From Moniliella sp. 'wahieum' (taxonomy: Eukaryota; Basidiomycota; Moniliellomycetes; Moniliellales; Moniliellaceae): DNA of 64,000 nucleotides. A program made the position numbers and the translations under genes. Within the stretch, counting starts at the first letter, position 1. Each line of letters starts with the position of its first letter. A model generated the notes under the pieces. It was not told the origin of the DNA. It did no database searches and saw only the letters and a list, made by a program, of their open reading frames with translations. The DNA is taken from the NCBI GenBank assembly GCA_003971905.1, contig RSEE01000044.1:1-64000 (forward strand). Direction: 5' to 3'. Positions 22,696-32,505 of the stretch are shown in pieces.

Positions 22696-23485
22696 GTTGC
22701 TACGCTATTTGGCTTGCTCTATCCACTTGTTTTTGCTATTTTGCCACACTCATTTGTGCCTACTCTCTCGTTTTGTCAGTTGCCTGTCGCTTGCTATTGC
22801 ACGGATGGTCTTAGTTTGAATCGATGAATCTCAAACGTACCAAACAACCTTGTGGGTTAGTTCCTTAGGCCCTATTGGTAAAAGGCTACTTATAGACTGG
22901 AATATGAGTTTTCGTGCGTAAGTTTCTCTTCCGATATTCTTCCCGGGGGGGTTTCCATGCCATATGCATTCGCTTTAAAGTCAGTCGGCCGCTCTTAAAG
23001 TCGTATTCACCATTCATGCCGCACGTAGTACTGTGCCCCCCCTCGAAAATCATTTGGCATGTGGTAAGGAAAGCGTGCCGAGGGAGTCTGTCGGGATCCA
23101 GGTGGTCAGGATGCATAGTCGCGTCGATGATTGATCGTACGCTCAGTCCTAGAGTCTCAGCCCATCCGTCCTGCGCGGGTGCCAGGGTACGATGCATGAT
23201 GCATGATGCATGATACCAGCCAATTAGTGAGGCGAACGGGCAGTGGGCATGGAGATTCGGCTGCAGGCACCCCCGCAGAGGGGCAGTGCGAAGCACGATC
23301 GGCTATCATATTCATCTGCAGCTATCAGCGCATCAGCACTCTGAGATCTGAGGCTCAGTCGCCAACCAGTTTCAAGCGTAGCTCTTAAGCGCGGGCTGAG
23401 CTGCTAGCGACGCGTCGCGTCTCCATCTCCCATCCCCCCCCACCATCACGCAAGAACCAAGCCGCAGGCGAACGCCACGACAAAC
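22696..23485. other. Gap with a GATGCATGATG cluster
   Basis: No gene seen. It contains GATGCATGATG units at 23191-23214. It also has a 13-base string CTCTGAGATCTGA (23339-23351) identical to 11367-11379 in the region before PMA1. Confidence 0.5.
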
Positions 23486-25330
23486 ATGACAGCCGCTTTT
23501 GAAGCGTGGCGCTCGCCTGCCCCCGCGGCCAACCTTCGCTCCTCACCTTTGCCCAATCATCCCTCCTCTCCTGCGCCGCAACCCTCCGCTGTGCGCACGA
23601 GCAGCACCGCCGACCCATTCAGCGCTGCGTCCAAGGCTCCCCCTCATGCACTCCCTCTTTTTGCTAAGCATTCCCACACGCCAAGCACCCTGCGCCCATG
23701 GACGCGGTTGACGCCGATGACGCCTTGCGAGGCATTTTCCATGATTCGGATGGCATATCGGACCATCCTCGCCCCCCTCACTCCTCCGATGAATCACCCG
23801 AGTTCAGTAGGCTGGATCTCTCCCTCTCGAACCCCAGCTCACCTCTCCCCCCTGATTCGCCCGCGGTTGGTCATCGACGTACCTTTAGCAGAGCATTCAG
23901 TCGCGTCCCATCCCACCTTATGAGGCCTTGGGGCCCATGGGATCGCCCCCCTCGTATTCTAAGCGGGACGTCCTTTCTCCCCACACTCATCTTTCTCTCC
24001 CTCCCGCCCCCGCGCCAGAAGGCACGTCTGAGCTACCATTCAACCACGCGGCCCTTGTCTCGCAGCCTGCCTGAGGCCGGTACCCATCTAATTTTCTTCC
24101 TGGTCCCGGGTTTCCCACATCCAATCCAGGTCCAAGCGTAGACCCGGAGTGGAATGTCGTCCGTCATGCCGTGACCCAAGCATTCGACCAAGTACGACCG
24201 CTGGTGCACCTCGACAAACAAGGCCTCACCTATCTCCCCCCCTGATTGCTGATCTGGGGATTTCGTTGCGTTAGCCTCAGAGCCGAGAAGGGCCTGCCCC
24301 GCAACGTGGGAGGGCGTGCCCCGTTGGGCTCGCAGGGCATCTGAGGCAGTGCCTCCGGCTCATTGAACGGGGGAGACCCCTCGGGGGTGCAGATCTTTCT
24401 GGGCATGAACCCACTACGCAAATTACCCAGTGCCTTGTTTAGTATTTCCAATCTCTCGGTCCCTCTCTCCGCGCCGTTGGCCTCTCTGCGCTCCCCCCCG
24501 CTGTGGGCACTTTGATCAATCTGCGCGAATTGAACATTGGTTGTAATGAACTGGTAAATCCCTTCTCCCCCAACGCCCCCCTAAGGAGTGAAAACTGACA
24601 CTTTGAATCAGACCTCCCTTCCCGCTGAGATACAAGCGCTGAAGCTTGATACGCTGTTTATCTGCCCAACCCATTCCGTGCGCCCCCCGAAAGGTGGGGG
24701 CAAGCGAGTGCTATCACCCCTTGTGACTCGAGGAAACGGTATCCCCTCTTGAAAGATCTCTGCATTCGGCGTATCCTGGCCTACCAGACGGAGGAACACT
24801 ATTATCCACCCTTGAGTCTTCGGCACTGAGCGACATGGCAGAGGAGAAGATGGGACGTACGGCTTTTGGCTCGTCTGGACGCCGCCCGACGCAGCATGAC
24901 GTCCAGCTGGGCATCGAGGCCATTGCCTCCGGAAGAACGTGATGGAGAGTCCCCTCGGGCCGACGGGACCACTGCCTACGCTCGATGGGCCCGCAGCATT
25001 TCCCACCCCACCTCGCTGGCCAGTCTGCTGGCCAAGGACGATGCCGGGCTCAATCCCTGGTTCAATCGCTGTCCTGGGCGCAGCCATTGGTCCGTCCGAA
25101 TTCCCACGGAAGATTGGCCCCAGGGGACCTATGTTGGCCCCCGATTCCTGGACGCGGTGGAGGAACGGATGGAATGGGTGGCGAGCGTTGCAGGTGTTAC
25201 GATCGTTGGTGGGGGAGGCTGGATCGGACCCTGGAGCTGGTTCGGGCGCCGCCGCAGTCGGCGGCGAGGGTGCCGCTGCTGTGGCGGGGGTGTGGGCGGG
25301 GGTCTGGCGTTTTTGCAGGAGGAGGCGTAA
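23486..25330 (+). CDS. Fungal leucine-rich-repeat protein
   Basis: LRR protein of a fungal family with a disordered N-terminus. The start at ATG 23486 gives MTAAFEAWRSPAPAANLRSS. A Ser/Pro-rich region follows, with HRRTFSRAFSRVPSHLMRPW. The repeat region begins near 24170 with VRPLVHLDKQGLTYLPP, then NPLRKLPSALFSISNLSVL and GLSALPPAVGTLINLREL (about 24400-24553). A 58-nt intron (24554-24611, branch CTGAC) splits the next repeat, which resumes TSLPAEIQALKLDTLFICPN. A Lys/Arg-rich segment follows, with PSLKDLCIRRILAYQTEEHY, a pattern I associate with the C-terminal part of this fungal LRR family. The tail to 25330 is Gly/Arg/Cys-rich and of uncertain frame. Function is unknown; binding of a small GTPase or phosphatase is typical for LRR proteins. 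Confidence 0.6.
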
Positions 25331-25894
25331 CTGGGCTCGGACTGCTGGGGGCTGCTGGGGCGGGGCATGTGTATTTTGTTGTATCCAGTTTGGAGAGGAG
25401 AAATGCCTTGCATTCTGCATGCCTGGGGCCTGATACGGTGGGTGGCGCGTGTTACGCGTTACAAAAGACCGGCAGTCACTGGCACGCACTGCCGGGCAGC
25501 GGGGGTCGGGTGGCGTGCCTGATGGGCGCGATGTGTGATGGATGACCTGGACAGGGCCGGGGGTGGGAAGGTCGTGCTCATCGATCGCGATAGCCGATCA
25601 AGCACGTAACCGCGCACATATAACCGCGGGGGCCTCGCATGGCGGCGTGCCTGCTGGGCGCTGGGCGGGGCCCCGTGCGGAATTTTGGGGGCTGGCCCAA
25701 CGAGCGGAATGAACGTGGGCACGGGGGGAGTGGCTGCCGATTGGGCGCCTGGCTCCCACGCGACGCATCGCCGTGCGGTCGCCCGTCAGCATGAGCGCTC
25801 ACCGTGGGCCCACCCCCTCCAGCACCCTCGCCGCCAGCTCCAGCACCCTCGCCGCCGCCGTCCACCTCCACTTCACGTCACCCCCACCCCCGCC
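25331..25894. promoter_or_regulatory. Upstream region of ERT1
   Basis: No gene seen. GTTACGCGTTAC at 25451-25462 contains an ACGCGT (MCB-type) palindrome; related copies lie at 9457-9468 and 36382-36393. The last 100 bases before the ATG are CCA/CTC-rich. Confidence 0.4.
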
Positions 25895-27942
25895 ATGGCA
25901 TCCTCTACCGCCAAGGCGCGCCCCCGCAAGAGCAAGGAGGGCGAGCCAAGCGCCGCAAGGTGTCGCTGGCGTGCGTGTACTGCCGCCGCTCCCACATGAC
26001 CTGCGACTCGGAACGCCCCTGCCAGCGCTGTGTCCGCCGCGGCATTCCCACCTCTGCCATGACCGCCGCGTCCCGCCTCCGAGTCCCCGGCGCCCGCTCT
26101 GGCACCGACCAGCCGTCACCTGCATCGGCCTCCCGCCCCGCCCCCCCCTGCCCCCCCCGCCCCCGCCTCCCCCTCCGTCCCCCCCCGCACCAGCATGGGG
26201 CATCCTCCCCGCCCTCGGCTTCCCGCCCTCCGCCCAGTGGCCCCCGCTTCCCGCCGGCGCCCCGCCTGCCCCCCACCCGCAAGGAGCTGGCCTTATCCCC
26301 CCACAGCCATGGCGCAGCCACCCATCCCGCCACGCAACCCTCCTGGTTTGGCCTACCCCCCGGCCAACAGCAGTGGGATGGCGCGCTGCCCGAGACGACC
26401 ACCAGCACGAACGAATACCAGATGCTCAGGTACGTCGCCTTCTGTCCCTTTTTTCGCCACTAACATGGGGTGTGCAGTGACTTTCTCGAGAACCTCAACA
26501 GCGTGATGGGGTACCCAGGATATTCGCAGCCGCCCAACCAGAACATGCATGAACAACGCGGAATGTCTCTCGGGGCCGGCTCAGCGTTGGATAACCCCGC
26601 CCAGGTCATCCGAGAGTCCTTCCCCTGCATCGAGCTGCATCATCCAGTGCCATTGGCCGCAGTGGAGGAGGTGGGCAAGGAACACGGGCGTCAGCGCCTG
26701 TGGTGTCGGACAAGAGCGATGGACCGCCTGACCTCCATTGGACGAGCAAGACGGAAAAGTTTATTATGACCGCGGCGACAGCATGACGGTTCGCGTGCGT
26801 CCGGTTAGGAAAAGTGATTCGGGCCAAGCACGATGCCGGGCTTCTCAAGCCGTACAACCACATCAGGGCTACGCCCGTCTGCTCAAGTGGATGGATTGCA
26901 ATGTCAGTGCGGATTCGCGTCGTCGCATCCTGCAGCCTCTCTCCGTATTTCGACCGGCTTTCCGCGCCGTTGCTCAGCGCTTGACCGACATTGACCTGAT
27001 TTACATAGAGGAGGCGTTCGAACGCCTTCTTCTCGACTACGATCGCGTATTTGCCTCCCAGGGCATCCCTGCCTGCCTTTGGCGTCGCACGGGAGAAATC
27101 TACAAGGCCAACAAGGAATTTGCCGAGCTGATCGGTGTTTCCATTGACGCGCTTCGCGAAGGCAGACTTTGTATTTACGAACTTATGGCCGAGGGTACGT
27201 CCTTTTCTTGGAGGTGGTTTGGTATGGAGGGACTAACTGGAGTCGCAGAAGCGCGGTCAACTACTGGGAACGATACGGCGCCGTCTCATTTGATCCGGGG
27301 CAAAAAGCCGTACTAACAACCTGTGTGCTCAAAGTACGCAAGCCACCACGCCAACGTTCTTCAGTTCCTGTTGCACGGCAGATTGCGGCCCAACTGCCCA
27401 TTTCCTCACAAGCTCAGTCTGCCGCTACAGCGCCTCCCGCCGCCTCCAAACCCTCCTCTCCCAAAGACGATTCTGAACGCCATACCCGTCGAAGATCATC
27501 GGGTTACTCGGCGAGCGGTGGTTTAGGCCCATGGAAAATGACCACGAAAGATGAGGAGAGGGACGCCAGTCCGACCTCGGGACCCCCGGTCTCGGGTCCT
27601 TCCACCTCGGGTCCATCCACTTCGGGTCCATCCACCTCGGGCCCATCCGCCTCAGGCCCGTCTGTGCGCTCAGGTGCCACAGCGGCGTCAGTATCGGGCG
27701 CGCCCGTCCCTCCACGCCGGACGGCGGAGGGGTTGTATGAGCTCAAGTGTTGTTTCTCCTTTACTATTCGACGGGACCAGTGGAACATCCCCACTATGGT
27801 CGTCGGCAACTTCTTGCCCTTGACCCGGCCTGACACCAACGATCTCATTAATGGCTTTTGCGCCCGACTGACGTGTTTTTTGCATGGCCGTAGCTGCTGC
27901 AGTGAGGTTCAATGTGGAAGCAAGGCGATGACTGTGTTGTGA
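25895..27942 (+). CDS. ERT1: Zn2Cys6 plus PAS transcription factor, ERT1/gluconeogenesis activator type
   Basis: Fungal activator of gluconeogenic and ethanol-responsive genes (Ert1/Rds2/AcuK family). The start at ATG 25895 gives MASSTAKARPRKSKEGE. After a frame change, KRRKVSLACVYCRRSHMTCD and SERPCQRCVRRGI (25950-26045) show five of the six zinc cysteines. The sixth (HLCHD) is readable in another frame a few bases on. A Pro-rich linker follows. Introns lie at 26430-26477 (48 nt, rejoining to SDFLENLNSVMG) and 27195-27248 (54 nt). The PAS region is clear: LLKWMDCNV, SVFRPAFRAVAQRLT, ACLWRRTGEIYKANKEFAEL, then SAVNYWERYGAVSFDPGQKA. A Ser/Thr/Pro repeat region (STSGPSTSGPS, about 27590-27660) precedes LYELKCCFSFTIRRDQWNIP. 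The 3' end is the end of the open frame. Confidence 0.88.
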
Positions 27943-28413
27943 CGATGGGAAATGTATGGACAGAGTGCAAAAGGAACGAAAACGGATCACATCTTTTGCC
28001 CATATATCGCCAAGCCAGTTGGCTTGCCCAACTCACTTTTGTTTCCACCGTTCCCTTTGGCTGCTAAAAGAGCGGGGTCAGCGTCATGCCATTCTGCCAA
28101 AAAGAGCCCTTTTGGAGAGCAGGGCGTACGCACATGTGAAGATGAGTTGTGCCCAACCCCAGTCTCAGCGCTCAGCTCGTCATGGACAAACATGAGAAAA
28201 TGGATGGGCCACGGATGAGGGAATGGTCTGATCGCTTGGCATCGCACCCTGCCCCCATGTATCTGTTAGAATGTCACAGTCAGGATGGTAAGTGTGGCCG
28301 TGTCTTGCTTCGACACCAGGCCGCGACTTCAAGCGATACACTCAACCCACACAAGGGCTTTTGCCAGGGCTTCTGTTCCTTCTGTTGATTGGCTTTGGTT
28401 TTTTTGCGGTTGG
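27943..28413. other. Gap between ERT1 and the Grx3/4-like gene
   Basis: No convincing gene. I looked here on the minus strand for a glutaredoxin domain (CGFS motif) that should follow the thioredoxin domain of the next gene and did not find it in any frame. Confidence 0.45.
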
Positions 28414-29116
28414 TCAAGTTGTGGCTGCGTGCCTCGACTGCTTTGGTGTGCGTTGTACATCTTCCTCCTCCCCCTTTTCTTGTTCTTGTTCTTGTTCTTG
28501 TTCTTGTTCTTGTTCTTGTTCTTGTTTTGTTCTGTTCTTGTTCTTGTTCTTGTTCTTCTTGTTTGTTCTTGTTCTTGTTCTTGTTCTTGTTCTTGTTCTT
28601 GTTCTTGTTCTTGTTCTTGTTCTTGTTCTTGTTCTTGTTCTTGTTCTTGTTCTTGTTCTTGTTCTTGTTCTTGTTCTTTCTTGATCATCATCACCACCAT
28701 CAGGATCACCTTCATCTTCATCCTCCTCATCATCATCATCATCTTCCTCTTCTTCCTCTTCGTCTCTGTGCGATTGCGGGAACAACTGCTTCAGCGCATC
28801 GCGCACAGCTGGCAGATTGGCACCGTTGATGTGATGCAGGAGATGGTGCCACGGAGGAAGATAAACGTCGGCACAGAGTCGACGCCAAAGCTGTTGCTCA
28901 CCTCGGGCTGGGCCTCCGCTTCAACCACACCACCAGCAGAGGTGGGCAACGCGCACCAAGTTGTACGATCAATGACTTGATTTCCTGGCAAACAGCGACC
29001 CAGGGAGCGTAAAAGTACAGTAGACTGACCCGTTCCAGGTTGGATGACATGAGGTCCGTGAACTGCGTGGGCGACACAATCTCCACCACGTTGCATGCGC
29101 CTTCTGTTGAGGCCAT
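28414..29116 (-). CDS. Grx3/4 (PICOT)-type thioredoxin-domain protein, no glutaredoxin domain seen
   Basis: The start at 29116 (MASTEGACNVVEIVSPTQF) leads into an N-terminal thioredoxin-like domain of the monothiol glutaredoxin Grx3/Grx4 kind. It has LLYFYAPWVAVCQEI (APW..xC active-site form), then VEAEAQPEVSNSFGVDSVPT and FIFLRG. The family normally continues through a linker to a CGFS glutaredoxin domain that binds an Fe-S cluster for iron sensing. Here the linker becomes acidic (EEEEEEDDDDDEEDEDEG, about 28700-28760) and then enters the CTTGTT microsatellite, read as (RT)n, (NK)n and (EQ)n. The frame stops at 28414. One frame change lies near 28970. Either the C-terminal half is lost, lies beyond an undetected intron, or the protein is a single-domain paralogue. 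Confidence 0.65.
28477..28677. repeat. CTTGTT hexanucleotide microsatellite, about 200 bp
   Basis: About 33 units of CTTGTT with interruptions near 28525 and 28555. All three minus-strand frames stay open across it and give dipeptide repeats. It lies within the 3' part of the Grx3/4-like reading frame. The length is likely variable between strains and may be misassembled. Confidence 0.95.
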
Positions 29117-30036
29117 ATCGTATCCAAGCGTCCACCAAGTCGCGTGGTCAGTGCTGTGGTTCGGCCCTGTGCCTCGGGGTATTGTCGGAGAGAGGTGTTC
29201 ACTCTGCCTATCTATATATTGGGTCGCACGTCCAACGAGACGTTCTGTGTGGTACCCCCCTCGGTAGGTATGAAGAGGTTTGCGTTAAATGATGCTTCCA
29301 AATAAATTGAACACTCCCCCCCTGCCGGATACCATGCTGCATTACTAATGCCCAGCACGGGCCCTGTCTCCCAAAAATGTGCTGGGTGATTGAGTGGATC
29401 TTTATGGTAGTGGAGGGTTGGTATCACGACAACCCAACTATACCGAATGAGCAGCTAATAGTCGCGCTCTCGATCACCATGTATACTAGAATTCCTTCAT
29501 CGCCTCCTTGTTCTACCGTGCGCCCTATTTTGGGTGAGAAGTGTTGGGTGCAGATAACTGTCCCGCACGGAACTTGCGCCAGAAGGTGGGGGAGGGAGAG
29601 ATCCGATCTCCACTCGAAAAAGGAAAAAGGACAAAAAGGTGAAGACGCATTTCGCGCGAAGACTTGGTTCAGTCACTAGAGTCACTCCTTTCCATCTGAG
29701 TTCGAGGCAGAAGTGCACATCCGTGTCGCGGATTGGGGGTTCAACAACCGTTCCCGGATGTGCCTGCGGCATCTCAGTTTACATGGAAAGGAAGCGTTTA
29801 CCCGGCACACAACGTGAGTGGGGAGCGTGAAGGAAGCTGTTGTCCGAAAAAAAAAGAAAGAACACTGTCACTCTGAAGCTGCTGAAATTGGCTTATTGGC
29901 CGTGTGGTTTTGCTGGAGCAACATAGAGACGATACCCAATCTACTTGCCTGGATTCAATGCGAACTGAACATGGTATTAATGAACGAGCAATGGAGACAG
30001 GGAGCTTCATCCAAGGAGTAAAGAATGTAGTGGACG
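29117..30036. other. Gap containing a long hairpin
   Basis: No protein family motif in any frame. The notable content is the hairpin at 29686-29792, listed separately. Confidence 0.5.
29686..29792. ncRNA. 107-nt imperfect hairpin, candidate structured RNA or foldback element
   Basis: The arms are complementary in order. TCCTTTCCAT (29686-29695) pairs with ATGGAAAGGA (29783-29792). CTGAG (29696-29700) pairs with CTCAG (29773-29777). CAG (29708-29710) pairs with CTG (29764-29766). GCACATCCG (29715-29723) pairs with CGGATGTGC (29755-29763). The apical part can form GGTT-CAAC-AACC. About 27 base pairs are interrupted by small internal loops, like a precursor of a small RNA or a non-autonomous foldback element. 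It matches no tRNA, snRNA or box C/D pattern I know. The strand is undetermined. Confidence 0.5.
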
Positions 30037-32242
30037 TTATGCGTTCACGTCACGAGGTTGACGCATCAAAATGTCTCCAGCTACACGAGTAGTATAAGGC
30101 GTACGCAGGCCCTCAGGAGCTAGAGTGAGGGGAAAAAAGCTGGGCCAGCCATCAAAGTCGGGACGTTCGTCTTCCCTCGGTGCCAAGGGCAGTGTGGGGA
30201 GCGACGAAGTGCCATTGAAGTTATCGTCTGGGAGAACCATGTCCTCGTCCACCTCATCTGGTCCGGCTGCGCGACGAAGAACGGAGACACTCTGGGATGC
30301 CTGTTGCGCTTCAATATGCTCCCTTGCCTGGCGCAGGGATGAACGGGCAAAGCTTGCCCAGGCGCGCACGAAGAACGGGTAGTCTCCTCTCGGTTCCGCA
30401 AGGCCGCTCGTCGCTGAGCTTGGGCTGCTGGCCAGAGAGAGGCCAGAAAAGAGGCCAGCAATTCCCGAGCTGTCCATGCGGGATCCGGGGGAATATCGCG
30501 CGGGAGTTTGATGCGCCTAGGATCAGGCTCACCTTGGGGACGTTCCTCGCCCGCTAACCCAGCCACAATTGCGTGAGGTAGAAACTGGCGACCCTCATGG
30601 TCGGGAGGTGGAGCAGGAACGGGAAGAGACAGCCTTTCGTTCTCCTCTCCCAAATCCCATGTCCCAACCCACTGGGCCCAGCGAGTAAGCGAGAAGGCAT
30701 TATGCATCCAGCGGAGGGGGAATCGTCGTACCCCTGTTGCTCTTGGGCTTGTGCGGGTTCAGGAGGTGCAAGACCATCGGGAGGGGGGATGGTATTTGCA
30801 TCGCGCGCTTGGCGTAGCAGTCGACGGTAATCAACCAAAAACATCGCGATGATGAATAAAAGCAAGACGAATATCGCTCCCTGACCCACGCGTCTGTCCG
30901 TGTACTCATCTTGCGTGAGCGGGTGTGAGGGTCGCGGCTTTAGCGCTGTGCGTACCGAGGGAAGCAGTCTGGTAATGGCCAAGGCAAAATAACGTTCAAG
31001 AGACGGAACATGGCACGAACGGTTGTTCGCACTATGATGGGGAAGTGCAGCATTGCCGCCTCCCGTGCAGCAGCGATTGTCCGTCGTGCATTTTCGTCTG
31101 CTAAGGCTTGCCGCGCGGCCAATACATCTGATCCAAGCCGCATGTCAGGCCCCGGTTGCACGTGCCAGGGTGGGAGGGCTGGGCGACCAGGACCTGCTTG
31201 GGCTCTTAGCGCTGGGAACCTTGGTTGCTCCGTTTGCCTTAGGGGAGCCTCAACAGGGGTGGATTGCAGTGGATATGGAGTACGCGACATGAGCATGTCC
31301 ATTGCCGCTGCTAGCCCCTCCTCGTTGGAAAGAGGCGGAGAAGACAAAGTCATCAACGCGGCTTCCAAGGGGGTAAACCGGTTGAGCGACACCCACTCCA
31401 GGTACGACAGAGGGGACTGGAGTTGGCTCCACATGGAAGGGAAGGAGCTTTGACGTAGTGTGAGAACAGAAGCGCCGGACTGGACATGGTACTCGTTCTT
31501 TCCAGGAACAGGGATGCGAGTATCGGAGAACAGAACAGATGCTCCAAATTGAGCCCAAGGGCAGAGGGGTAGGCCCAACAGACGATCAATATTGTTGTTG
31601 GCTTCCAGTACCTCCTTGATTGGACTGGGCGCAGTCTCCGTGTTACCCCAATATACTTGCAAGGCCGATATAGGACTCAGAGGAACGGGCAGGCCCGGAG
31701 GTACTGCGATTGGAATAAGTTCGTTCACCACCCCCCACACATCGGCCATTCGCCGCGCCCACAGAGAACGTGAGGTGTAGATGAGCTCATACACCTGGTG
31801 GGGGGACCCAATGACTGCATTAAAGAGAGGACTGCACCGCGCGCATAGTGATGTCGGTTTGGTCGGCTGGATCAGGCCGAGGAGGGGATGATGGGGGCTG
31901 TTCATTAAATGAGGCGCTCGGTGGACCGGACGGCGCAACCGACGGGTACTGAGGGCGGCCAATGGGTACCCTCTCGGTCCATGCGTTGGGGGGTATGGAG
32001 ACGTGAAGCATGGGCGGCGGAGCGTCCTCGTCGCTTGCGGGGAGGATGACAAGGTCGTCATCAGCGCACACGCGACCAGCGCGGATGACTCGGATTGCTT
32101 CCATGCGGGGGCGGCCGGGCCACTGCGACACAAGCGCCTTGACATCGGCCACCACGGCCCCAGATTGGATCTGGAGGGGGGTGTCGTCGATAACTCTGCC
32201 AAGCGCGTCCGGAGATGGGCACTTGATCAACACTTGCGGCAT
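30037..32242 (-). CDS. Ubiquitin-like-domain membrane protein, HERP/Usa1-like (ERAD)
   Basis: The start at 32242 gives MPQVLIKCPSPDALGRVIDD. The first 80 residues form a ubiquitin-like domain with PLQIQSGAVVADVKALVSQW, PGRPRMEAIRVIRAGRV and DDDLVIL. That is the arrangement of HERPUD1 (PGRPRPEDQRLIYAGR) and fungal Usa1, scaffolds of the Hrd1 ER-associated degradation ligase. A long Pro-rich middle (QVYELIYTSRSLWARRMADV) follows. One strong membrane segment lies near 30828-30890 (GQGAIFVLLLFIIAMFLVDY). Downstream come WAQWVGTWDLGEEN and a hydrophobic LLASFLASLWPAAQAQRRAA, possibly a second membrane segment, then an acidic tail to 30037. Several frame changes occur. A Dsc3-type protein is an alternative, but the length fits HERP/Usa1 better. 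It is divergent from CYP8 with 263 bases between the starts. Confidence 0.5.
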
Positions 32243-32505
32243 GGCAGCGAAGCGGTGGCAGGCGGCCCGGTGAGGTCGGAGAGAGGCACAGCGGTGGCAA
32301 TTGCGCCGCTGCTATAAGCGCAGCGTTCTGAAATATCTCCTTCATTACGCAATCTGTCACTGATGTTCAGATTTCCCCCTGCCGCGACACACCCATTTTT
32401 GTTGCGGGCGGACCACCACGCCAACGTCCGCAACGCGTCGCTCCCAAGACAGCCAGTGCAAGCCCCAGCACTACCGCAAACACCGAGAACGGACACGCAC
32501 AAGTC
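32243..32505. promoter_or_regulatory. Shared divergent promoter, HERP/Usa1-like gene and CYP8
   Basis: A 263-base intergenic space between two start codons facing away from each other. It holds no obvious repeat; elements for both genes must lie here. Confidence 0.6.

Noticed and set aside
27987-28247. Glutaredoxin domain downstream of the thioredoxin domain
   Set aside because: No CGFS motif or Grx pattern in any minus-strand frame.
28329-28742. Glu-Gln repeat protein on the minus strand
   Set aside because: All three frames are open across a hexanucleotide repeat, so the frame is a product of the microsatellite. Only the frame continuous with the thioredoxin domain is kept.
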